Assembly (NCBI RefSeq): GCF_004322395.1
Contig: NZ_SCTW01000146.1
Coordinates: 1-37,952 of the forward strand
Source: Methylobacter sp.
Lineage (GTDB): Bacteria > Pseudomonadota > Gammaproteobacteria > Methylococcales > Methylomonadaceae
Reading direction: 5' to 3'
Length of the DNA stretch: 37,952 nucleotides
Positions 1 through 7,682 of the stretch are shown one piece after another (the first letter of the stretch is position 1; every line of letters begins with the position of its first letter). The notes below the pieces were generated by a model. The model saw nothing but the letters and a program-made list of their open reading frames with translations. It had not been told where the DNA came from and ran no database searches. A program made the position numbers and the translations under genes.

Positions 1-1021
1 TTACCCGCAGGCAATCAGTCAGCAAGCCGCCTTGAGCGTTAAGGTTTTTAATTAAAACGCCTTGTTGTTTTATCGATGCGAAGATTTCATTTGCCTGATT
101 TTCAGGTGTTTTAAACAGAATAAAATTAGCCGCGCTGGGATAGGCGGTAATGCCGTCCAACTCATTTAGCCGGTTGAAAACGATCGATCGTTCAGCGCAA
201 ATCTGCTGCGTTTGCCGGTCAAACAATGCGTTGTTGGACAGGGCGAAGTCAGCGCTGATTTGGGTGAGGATGTTAATATTGTAGGGCAGGCGAATCTTAT
301 GGAGTTGATCGATGATGTCCGGCGTGCCCGCAATATAACCGAGGCGTAAGCCTGCCAGTCCCAGTTTCGATACGGTACGCATCACTAACAGGTTGTCATA
401 CTGTCCTAAGCTGCCAATAAAACTGGCATCGGCAAAAGGCGCATAAGCTTCATCGATAATCACCAAACCTTTGGCGGTTTTTACGATGTCCCGGATCGAC
501 GCTTCGGAAAATAAATTTCCGGTGGGATTGTTAGGATAGGCCAGAAAAATAACCGACGGCTGATGCGTTTCTATCGCATTCAGCATAGCCGGTAAATCCA
601 GGTCAAAGCTGTCGGCAAGTAACGGGATACCGTGGTAGCTTAGACCCAGGCACAGGCTGAGCTGTTTGTACATCACAAAACCGGGATCAGGCGCCAACAC
701 AGAAGCATTGGAAGGCAGCGCCATTAACAACAATTGAATGATTTCATCGGAACCATTGCCCAGCAGCACATCGAACTGCTCAGGTATTTGATTCAGGCGC
801 TTGATGGTTGTTGTCAGATGTCGTGCTTCAGGGTCCGGATAGCGATTTAACGGGCAGTCTTTCAATGCTTCCAGCCAGCTTTTTTTGATGTCTTCAGGCC
901 AGCTGTAGGGGTTTTCCATCGCATCCAGTTTGATTAAACCAGTAGCATCTGCAACTTTATAGGCAGACATCGCCAGTACTTCTTTGCGGAAAATAGAGGA
1001 AAGAAGATTATTTTTGGACAT
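1..1021 (-). CDS. hisC: Histidinol-phosphate aminotransferase (partial, C-terminus outside window)
   Basis: PLP-dependent fold-type I aminotransferase that converts imidazole-acetol phosphate and glutamate to histidinol phosphate in histidine synthesis (cytoplasm). The frame opens with ATG at 1021 (MSKNNLLSSIFRKEVLAM) and runs open to the window edge. It shows the family landmarks DAMENPYSWP near the N-terminus, AYPNNPTGN in the middle, and the PLP-lysine motif RTVSKLGLAGLRLGY with the Schiff-base lysine near residue 219. About 340 codons are visible against a usual 350-370, so only the last 10-30 residues are missing; the visible end reads TDCLRV, where the family normally has CLRx followed by a Gly-Thr. 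It lies 106 nt after hisD on the same strand, and a hairpin-prone repeat fills that gap. No clear ribosome binding site is seen. Family assignment is secure. Confidence 0.96.
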   Translation of the reverse strand, partial: MSKNNLLSSIFRKEVLAMSAYKVADATGLIKLDAMENPYSWPEDIKKSWLEALKDCPLNRYPDPEARHLTTTIKRLNQIPEQFDVLLGNGSDEIIQLLLMALPSNASVLAPDPGFVMYKQLSLCLGLSYHGIPLLADSFDLDLPAMLNAIETHQPSVIFLAYPNNPTGNLFSEASIRDIVKTAKGLVIIDEAYAPFADASFIGSLGQYDNLLVMRTVSKLGLAGLRLGYIAGTPDIIDQLHKIRLPYNINILTQISADFALSNNALFDRQTQQICAERSIVFNRLNELDGITAYPSAANFILFKTPENQANEIFASIKQQGVLIKNLNAQGGLLTDCLRV

Positions 1022-1033
1022 ATATGAGACTCA

Positions 1034-1122
1034 GGGCAAAAGGTACAAGACGAAAGACGAAAGACGAAAGGCTTGGGCTCAAGCAGATGGTTCTTTTCGC
1101 CTTTCGCCCTTCATCCTTAGCC
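1034..1122. repeat. Hairpin-prone intercistronic repeat, copy A (hisD-hisC gap)
   Basis: The gap holds short tandem units of the type GACGAAA (three in a row) and, downstream, their approximate inverse CTTTTCGCCTTTCGCCC, so the transcript can fold back on itself. The tail CCTTCATCCTTAGCC resembles the tail of a second copy at 4797-4873. It ends 13 nt upstream of the hisC start codon on the transcribed strand. Confidence 0.6.
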
Positions 1123-1127
1123 TTCTT

Positions 1128-2438
1128 TTAGTCTGTTTTTATTCTAAACTCCGCAGATCGTGCATGGGCAGTCAGGCTTTCGCCTCGCGCCAATATGGAT
1201 GCGGTTTTGCCCAGCGCATCCGCACCTGCTTTAGAACAGTTGATCAAACTGGAGCGTTTTTGGAAATCATAAACACCCAATGGTGACGAGAACCTTGCTG
1301 TGCTGGAGGTCGGTAATACATGGTTGGGTCCGGCACAGTAATCGCCTAATGCTTCGGCGGTATAGCGGCCCATGAAAATGGCGCCGGCGTGGCGAATGTT
1401 TTTGCACAAGGTTTCCGGGTCTTCAACGGAGAGTTCCAGATGTTCGGGCGCAATAATATTAGCCACATCGGCGGCTGCGTTTAAGTTGCTGACTTTGATT
1501 AATGCGCCTCGCGTAGTCAACGATGTCTTGATTATCTCGGCACGTTCCATCGTTGGCAATAGCTTGTTGATGCTTTGTTCAACAGCGTCCAAATAAGCCG
1601 CGTCAGTACTGATCAATATGGCTTGGGCATTTTCGTCATGTTCAGCTTGTGAAAACAGGTCCATTGCAATCCAGTCGGGATTGGTTTTGCCGTCGCAGAT
1701 AATCAGTATTTCCGACGGTCCGGCAATCATGTCGATGCCGACTTGCCCGAATACCAGTTTTTTCGCGGTAGCCACATAAATATTGCCGGGGCCGACGATT
1801 TTTGCCACCGGAGGAATGGTTTCCGTGCCGTAAGCCAGCGCGGCGACGGCCTGCGCGCCGCCCATCGTAAATACGCGGTCTATGCCCGACAAATAGGCGG
1901 CTGCCAGAACGAGTTCATTGGTTTCGCCATGCGGTGCGGGTACCACCATGATCAATTCGCCGACGCCCGCAACTTTAGCAGGTATCGCATTCATTAGTAC
2001 TGACGAAGGGTAGGCTGCCTTACCGCCGGGCACATAAAGCCCGACGCGATCTAGCGGAGTGATTTTCTGTCCAAGAACGGTGCCGTCAGCTTCTGTATAT
2101 TGCCACGATTCCATCTTTTGGTGTTCGGCATAAGCGCGAACACGGTCTGCGGCTGTTTGCAACGCTTGGGCTTGCTCTGCCGGTAATCCGTTCCAGGCCG
2201 ATTTGAGGACTTCCGGCGACAGTTCCAGCTCGGAAATTTGCTTGACGGAGCGGTGATCGAAGCGGTTGGTATACTCAATAACTGCTTCATCGCCATTTTT
2301 GCGGACATCGGTAATAATAGCCAAAACACGCTGGTGAATTTCCAGGTCGTCGGCTTTATCAAAGGCCAGCAAATTGTCTAATTGGCGGATGAAATCAGCT
2401 GATGAGGCATCGAGTCGGGTGATGTTTATGTCGGACAT
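1128..2438 (-). CDS. hisD: Histidinol dehydrogenase
   Basis: Zn2+- and NAD+-dependent enzyme that performs the last two oxidations of histidine synthesis, L-histidinol to L-histidine. The 436-residue length is normal for bacterial HisD (about 430-440). Visible family motifs include [58 protein letters not shown] (metal/catalytic histidine region), IAPEHLEL and [13 protein letters not shown], the last carrying further metal and active-site residues. The ATG at 2438 gives the N-terminus [12 protein letters not shown], as expected. It lies between hisG (444 nt upstream, the gap occupied by nested repeats) and hisC (106 nt downstream), all on the minus strand. Nothing is missing or shifted in the frame. 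Confidence 0.98.
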   Translation of the reverse strand: MSDINITRLDASSADFIRQLDNLLAFDKADDLEIHQRVLAIITDVRKNGDEAVIEYTNRFDHRSVKQISELELSPEVLKSAWNGLPAEQAQALQTAADRVRAYAEHQKMESWQYTEADGTVLGQKITPLDRVGLYVPGGKAAYPSSVLMNAIPAKVAGVGELIMVVPAPHGETNELVLAAAYLSGIDRVFTMGGAQAVAALAYGTETIPPVAKIVGPGNIYVATAKKLVFGQVGIDMIAGPSEILIICDGKTNPDWIAMDLFSQAEHDENAQAILISTDAAYLDAVEQSINKLLPTMERAEIIKTSLTTRGALIKVSNLNAAADVANIIAPEHLELSVEDPETLCKNIRHAGAIFMGRYTAEALGDYCAGPNHVLPTSSTARFSSPLGVYDFQKRSSLINCSKAGADALGKTASILARGESLTAHARSAEFRIKTD

Positions 2439-2477
2439 AAGATAACCAAAATTTTAGGATGTGTTGATGTTATATAT

Positions 2478-2870
2478 TGTCCACGAAAGACACGAAAAGC
2501 ACGAAAAATCTTTAAAGTTTTACTGTTCCTGCGGTGGAGTGCCCGTTGTTATAAACAAGTGTCTGTGGTACACCGTCATTCCGGCAGGGATTCACGTCAG
2601 GCTATCCTGCTTGACGCTCTTCGGGTAAATGCAAATCTGTTCCAGACAGATTTGTGTCGGAATCCAGGGTACAGGGATGCGAGCGCTTGATTTTACTGAT
2701 CAATCCCCGGTGATACTTACTGTCTGTTTTGGTATCGCCATCCATGGCTTCTGGATCCCGGCAATCCCTGCCGGGATGACGTGCATTTAAAATACTTGTG
2801 TATAGCGATGTGCGCGGAGCCTGGGAAGGATGCACAAACTTTTTCGTGCTTTTCGTGCTTTTCGTGGACA
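2478..2870. repeat. Nested inverted-repeat element between hisG and hisD
   Basis: The 444-nt gap between hisG and hisD contains no credible gene. It is bounded by a 31-nt inverted repeat: 2478-2508 (TGTCCACGAAAGACACG...) matches the reverse complement of 2840-2870 at 29 of 31 positions, each arm made of CACGAAAAG-type units. Inside sits a second inverted pair, GTCATTCCGGCAGGGATT (2575-2592) and AATCCCTGCCGGGATGAC (2764-2781). The small frame across it (2602-2874, minus) translates the repeat and is not taken as a gene. Its presence within a probable operon means it is likely transcribed. Confidence 0.85.
2571..2668 (-). repeat. Dispersed repeat, copy 1 (second copy at 32724-32820)
   Basis: Read on the minus strand, this block aligns along about 97 nt with 32724-32820 on the plus strand. 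Shared runs include GATTTGCATT, CAGGAT, GCCTGACGTGAATC and ATGACG, with only scattered substitutions. Both copies carry the internal hairpin CAAATCTG...CAGATTTG. It lies inside the nested inverted-repeat element between hisG and hisD. Confidence 0.85.
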
Positions 2871-2882
2871 TCAAATGAGTTA

Positions 2883-3512
2883 TTAAGCTCTTTTTGCGAG
2901 CGTCTTCTCAAACTGATCAAGCAACGATTGAATCGCCTGATGCTTCATTTTCATTGCGGCTTTATTAACCACCAATCTTGAGCTGATATTCATAATCAAG
3001 TCACGAGGCTCAAGATCATTGGCCTTTAGCGTGTTGCCGGTGTCGACAAGGTCAACAATGCAATCGGAAAGGCCAACTAACGGAGCCAGCTCCATCGATC
3101 CGTACAACTTAATGATTTCCGCCTGTATGCCCAAACCGGCAAAATAGCGTTGGGTTATTTTGACATATTTGGTCGCAACACGAACCCGCCCGGCAATCGG
3201 GGGTGCATCTTTGTGTGCAGCCGTCATTAACCGGCAACAGGCGATATTCAAATCCAAAGGTTCGTACAGGCTTTCAGCGCCGTGCTCCAGCAAGATGTCT
3301 TTTCCGGCAATGCCCATATCGGCTGCACCATATTCGACAAACGTAGGCACATCGGTGGCGCGGATGATGACTAGCTGCACGTCATCCCGTGTGGTTCGTA
3401 AAATCAGTTTGCGACAGGTTTTTGGATCGTCAATCGGCGTGATGCCTGCCTCTGCCAATAAGGGCAGGGCATCCTCAAAAATTCGGCCTTTAGATACGGC
3501 GATGGTTAGCAT
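2883..3512 (-). CDS. hisG: ATP phosphoribosyltransferase, short form, catalytic subunit
   Basis: Catalyses the first committed step of histidine synthesis, condensing ATP with PRPP to phosphoribosyl-ATP. At 209 residues it is the short HisG form, which lacks the C-terminal ACT-like regulatory domain. In known systems the short form works only with the HisRS-like subunit HisZ, which is not in this window. Motifs seen: [19 protein letters not shown] at the N-terminus, [18 protein letters not shown], and the PRPP-binding stretch [16 protein letters not shown]. The ATG at 3512 is 9 nt after the murA stop, with a TAAGG ribosome-binding sequence overlapping that stop, so murA and hisG are probably co-translated or at least co-transcribed. 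Confidence 0.97.
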   Translation of the reverse strand: MLTIAVSKGRIFEDALPLLAEAGITPIDDPKTCRKLILRTTRDDVQLVIIRATDVPTFVEYGAADMGIAGKDILLEHGAESLYEPLDLNIACCRLMTAAHKDAPPIAGRVRVATKYVKITQRYFAGLGIQAEIIKLYGSMELAPLVGLSDCIVDLVDTGNTLKANDLEPRDLIMNISSRLVVNKAAMKMKHQAIQSLLDQFEKTLAKRA

Positions 3513-3521
3513 AGTCTTACC

Positions 3522-4873
<1,352 letters not shown>

Positions 4874-4889
4874 GTCTCTATTAGTCAGT

Positions 4890-5192
4890 TTAAATTGCAA
4901 AATGGCCCGATTGATCAAAGCCGCTGAGTTTGGCAAGGTTAAGCAATTGCTCGGGAATATTTTTGAAGCTTAATTGCGTTCTATTGTGCCGGGAGTATTT
5001 TATCCATTCGATCATTAACGCAAGCCCCGCACTGTCTGTGCTGGAGACGCGGCCCAGATCAATGGTAATTTCTTTGGCGCCTTTTAAAAAAGAAAATGAT
5101 TGAAGAGTCTGTTTATCAATGGTTGCAAAGGTTAAATCGCCATCGATAACAAACTGTCCGGCACTTTCTTTAATAATATGCAGTCGGCTCAC
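4890..5192 (-). CDS. mlaB: STAS-domain protein MlaB of the MlaFEDB phospholipid transporter
   Basis: A 100-residue single STAS domain, the cytoplasmic partner that binds and stabilises the MlaF ATPase in the inner-membrane MlaFEDB complex. The diagnostic STAS segment TIDLGRVSSTDSAGLAL (residues about 44-60) carries the conserved Asp-Ser pair at the start of the helix. The start codon is GTG at 5192; the GTGA overlap with the mlaD stop (4 nt) indicates translational coupling. No mlaC gene intervenes, although in E. coli and Pseudomonas a periplasmic MlaC gene lies between mlaD and mlaB. MlaB was chosen over a generic anti-sigma antagonist because of the operon. Confidence 0.9.
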   Translation of the reverse strand: MSRLHIIKESAGQFVIDGDLTFATIDKQTLQSFSFLKGAKEITIDLGRVSSTDSAGLALMIEWIKYSRHNRTQLSFKNIPEQLLNLAKLSGFDQSGHFAI

Positions 5193-5656
5193 TTTTTTTC
5201 TTCCGCGGATTTAAACAGGAACTGGCCGAGCGCCTTTTCCAGAATAATGGCGGACTGGGTGATTTCAATTTTTCCGCCATCCTTTAAATACTCGTCCGAA
5301 CCGCCCGCTTCCAGGTTGACGTATTGTTCACCTAACAAACCGGCCGTAAAAACGCTGGCGGTGGTGTCGTCAGGTAGCGTGTTATATTGCTTATCAATAC
5401 TCAGTTGCACCACGGATTCATAGGTTTTAGGGTCGAAGCTGATCGCGCTGACCTTGCCAATTTTAACGCCGGCCGATGAAACGGGCGATTTAACCTTCAA
5501 ACCGCCGGAGTTTTCAAAACGGGCGGTAACCGTATAACTGTCATGCTCGGTAAAAGAGCTTAAATTACTTACCTGTAGGGCAAGAAAAAACAACCCGACA
5601 ATGCCTGATGCGACAAAAAGTCCGACAAATGTGTCCTGGGTACTGGTGTGCTGCAT
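5189..5656 (-). CDS. mlaD: MCE-domain phospholipid transporter subunit MlaD
   Basis: Inner-membrane-anchored MCE protein; in known systems six copies form a ring that passes phospholipid between MlaE and the periplasm. The ATG at 5656 gives MQHTSTQDTFVGLFVASGIV and 155 residues. It is preceded by GGAG at good spacing and follows the mlaE stop by 1 nt, which makes it preferable to the TTG 15 nt upstream. A single transmembrane helix spans about residues 10-30. The MCE domain follows, with TARFENSGGLKVKSPVSSAG and VKIGKVSAISFDP, then LLGEQYVNLEAGG. Length is usual for the Gram-negative MlaD family (about 150-185). Confidence 0.95.
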   Translation of the reverse strand: MQHTSTQDTFVGLFVASGIVGLFFLALQVSNLSSFTEHDSYTVTARFENSGGLKVKSPVSSAGVKIGKVSAISFDPKTYESVVQLSIDKQYNTLPDDTTASVFTAGLLGEQYVNLEAGGSDEYLKDGGKIEITQSAIILEKALGQFLFKSAEEKK

Positions 5657-5657
5657 G

Positions 5658-6440
5658 TTAATTATCTCCAAACATGAGTGCGGTCAGAATGAAATCCAGA
5701 CCTAAAATACTAAAAGCTGAATTGACTACGGTGCGCGTGGTGGCTCGGCTGACACCTTCCGAAGTTGGGATTGCATCATAGCCTTCAAATAGCGCTATCC
5801 AGGAAGCGACAAAACCGAATACGATGCTTTTGATTACGCCATTGATAATGTCATCCTGGAAATCGATATTGGCTTGCATTTGCGACCAGTAAGCGCCCTC
5901 ATCGACGCCTAATAGGCCTGAGCCAACCATTTGTCCGCCGATAATGCCTACCGCGCTGAACAGCGCCGCAAGTAAGGGCATGGACAATAATCCTGCCAAA
6001 AAGCGAGGGGAAATAATGCGCTTAATCGGGTCGACGGCCATCATCTCCATACCGGAGAGTTGTTCTGTCGCTTTCATCAAACCAATTTCTGCCGTTAATG
6101 CTGAACCGGCCCTGCCTGCAAATAAAAGCGCCGACACGACTGGGCCGAGTTCCCTAACCAAAGACGCTGCAACCATGACGCCCAGTGTTTCTTCCGCGCC
6201 GAAATCGGAGAGGATGTAATAGCCTTGCAGGCCCAGAACCATGCCAACAAACAGCCCGGAAATAGTAATAATCAGGAAAGATAACACGCCGACCGAATAC
6301 ATCTGGTTAAGCAATAGTCTGGGTCGGGGTAGCACGCTGAGTATGCCGGAAATAATCTGTAACAGGAAAAACGTGCCCCGGCCAAGTTTGGTAAAACCGG
6401 TGCGGGTGTTTTTGCCTAAATTCTGTAGGAGTTCAATCAT
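5658..6440 (-). CDS. mlaE: ABC transporter permease MlaE
   Basis: Integral inner-membrane permease of the MlaFEDB complex, 260 residues as in E. coli. It shows an N-terminal amphipathic segment, then about five to six hydrophobic helices. The conserved MlaE core includes the stretches VMVAASLVRELGPVVSALLF and AGRAGSALTAEIGLMKATEQ, where the EIG/MKATEQ segment is the ATPase-contacting coupling region. ATG at 6440. It ends 1 nt before mlaD and begins 62 nt after the mlaF stop. Confidence 0.97.
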   Translation of the reverse strand: MIELLQNLGKNTRTGFTKLGRGTFFLLQIISGILSVLPRPRLLLNQMYSVGVLSFLIITISGLFVGMVLGLQGYYILSDFGAEETLGVMVAASLVRELGPVVSALLFAGRAGSALTAEIGLMKATEQLSGMEMMAVDPIKRIISPRFLAGLLSMPLLAALFSAVGIIGGQMVGSGLLGVDEGAYWSQMQANIDFQDDIINGVIKSIVFGFVASWIALFEGYDAIPTSEGVSRATTRTVVNSAFSILGLDFILTALMFGDN

Positions 6441-6502
6441 TTTTATTATATTTTTACAGTAGGTGTTGTTTTTTAAAGACGCATGGTACTTGCTTTCGGC
6501 CT

Positions 6503-7333
6503 TTAACTATAACGCTTTCCTGTCGATAACAAATCATCAACATAATCTTTGGCCGGATAGTGAAAATGCACCGGACCGTCAGCAGTTCCGTTCATAAACT
6601 GTTGCACCCAGTCGGATTCGGATTGCTCAATCTCCTTGGGCGTACCCTGACCAACAACTTTGCCTTCCGAAATGACATAAATATAGTCGGCTATCGCCGC
6701 GGTTTCCTGAACATCATGAGAAACAATGATGCTGGTTAGCCCCAAAATAGTATTCAACGACTTGATAAGATGAACCAATGCGCCTTTGGAGATGGGATCC
6801 TGGCCGGTAAAAGGCTCATCGTACATGATCATCATCGGATCCAGCGCAATGGCCCTGGCCAAGGCAATTCGCCTAGCCATGCCGCCGGAAAGTTCATTAG
6901 GCATCAGGTCACGCGCGCCCCTCAAGCCTACCGCCTGCAATTTCATCAGCACCAAAGTGCGAATCATCGATTCCGGAAGATGGGTATGCTCGCGTAACGG
7001 AAAAGCGACATTATCGAATACGTTCATATCCGTTAATAACGCACCGCTTTGAAATAACATGCCCATGCGTTTACGCAGATTGTACAGCTCGGAACGGCGT
7101 AGCCGGTGAACATTGTTGTCATCGACAATAACAGTGCCTTGTTCAGGAAACAATTGTCCGCCGATTAGTTTTAACAGAGTCGTTTTGCCCGTGCCGCTAG
7201 GTCCCATGATTGCAGTAACTTTACCGCGCTCAAATTCCAGAGAAATATCGTCAAATATTTTCTTGTTGCCGCGAGAAAACGACAAGTTTTGAACAGAAAC
7301 CAGACTGTTTTGCGTGGAGACGCTGTTATCCAT
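6503..7333 (-). CDS. mlaF: ABC transporter ATP-binding protein MlaF
   Basis: Cytoplasmic ATPase that drives phospholipid transport by MlaFEDB. Walker A is GPSGTGKTT (residues 44-52), the ABC signature is ELSGGMARR, and Walker B is MIMYDEPFTGQDP, with the switch histidine in IIVSHDV. The GQDP after Walker B and the C-terminal HFHYPAKDY are typical of MlaF/Ttg2A. Its 276 residues are close to E. coli MlaF (269). It is the first gene of the minus-strand operon; a promoter-like pair lies just upstream. No strong ribosome-binding sequence is visible before ATG 7333. Confidence 0.97.
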   Translation of the reverse strand: MDNSVSTQNSLVSVQNLSFSRGNKKIFDDISLEFERGKVTAIMGPSGTGKTTLLKLIGGQLFPEQGTVIVDDNNVHRLRRSELYNLRKRMGMLFQSGALLTDMNVFDNVAFPLREHTHLPESMIRTLVLMKLQAVGLRGARDLMPNELSGGMARRIALARAIALDPMMIMYDEPFTGQDPISKGALVHLIKSLNTILGLTSIIVSHDVQETAAIADYIYVISEGKVVGQGTPKEIEQSESDWVQQFMNGTADGPVHFHYPAKDYVDDLLSTGKRYS

Positions 7334-7369
7334 GCGAAGTGAATTAAATGTGGAAATTAAACGAGCTAT

Positions 7370-7397
7370 TTTCTATGACTACTCCCTGTTAAGTCAA
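7370..7397 (-). promoter_or_regulatory. Candidate sigma70 promoter for the mla-murA-his operon
   Basis: On the minus strand TTGACT (7397-7392), a 16-nt spacer and TAGAAA (7375-7370) form a plausible -35/-10 pair. Transcription would start near 7363, leaving a leader of about 30 nt before mlaF. This is an inference from consensus matching only. Confidence 0.4.
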
Positions 7398-7646
7398 TCT
7401 ATTGTGCCGATTGTCTCAGAGCAATAGTTATATAAGGTTGAATTTGCTTGCGATGGGTGGGTCTTCGGGCAGTAGGTCTCTCCATGCTGCCGGGGTGTTG
7501 GGTGTAGTAAGCGCCATCGCATCGATATAGCGGAGGATGTAAATCTAAAATATTTCGTGTATCCTTATTTTTAGCAATTATCATGCTCCTTCGGCTTCTA
7601 AGAAAGTTGAAGGGAAATAACGAAGATAGCAGGCTCAGATTTGGAG

Positions 7647-7674
7647 TTTACTGCTCTTACACTAGGCCTATAAA
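7647..7674 (+). promoter_or_regulatory. Candidate promoter implying a leaderless hsp70-like mRNA
   Basis: TTTACT (7647-7652), a 16-nt spacer and TATAAA (7669-7674) resemble a sigma70 promoter. A start site 6-8 nt after the -10 would fall at about 7681-7682, at the GTG start codon of the next gene (7683). That gene has no visible ribosome-binding sequence, so a leaderless transcript is suggested but unproven. Confidence 0.35.
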
Positions 7675-7682
7675 ATATCAAC

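Larger units (their letters stand above)
7334..7682. other. Intergenic region between divergent mlaF and hsp70-like gene
   Basis: A gap of 349 nt without a supported gene. It holds a candidate promoter for mlaF on the minus strand and one for the Hsp70-like gene on the plus strand. A 61-codon minus-strand frame at 7399-7584 has no recognisable domain, ribosome-binding sequence or signal, and is not accepted as a gene. Confidence 0.6.

Noticed and set aside
984-1286. 100-codon plus-strand frame overlapping hisC and hisD ends
   Set aside because: Antisense to well-supported his genes and runs through the intercistronic repeat; no domain or ribosome-binding sequence.
2602-2874. 90-codon minus-strand frame between hisG and hisD
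   Set aside because: It translates the CACGAAAAG and GTCATTCCGGC repeats (STKSTKST, ARHPGRDCRDPEAMDG); such frames are repeat artefacts.
7399-7584. 61-codon minus-strand frame upstream of mlaF
   Set aside because: No domain, signal peptide or ribosome-binding sequence; it contains the candidate mlaF promoter -10/-35 area at its end.
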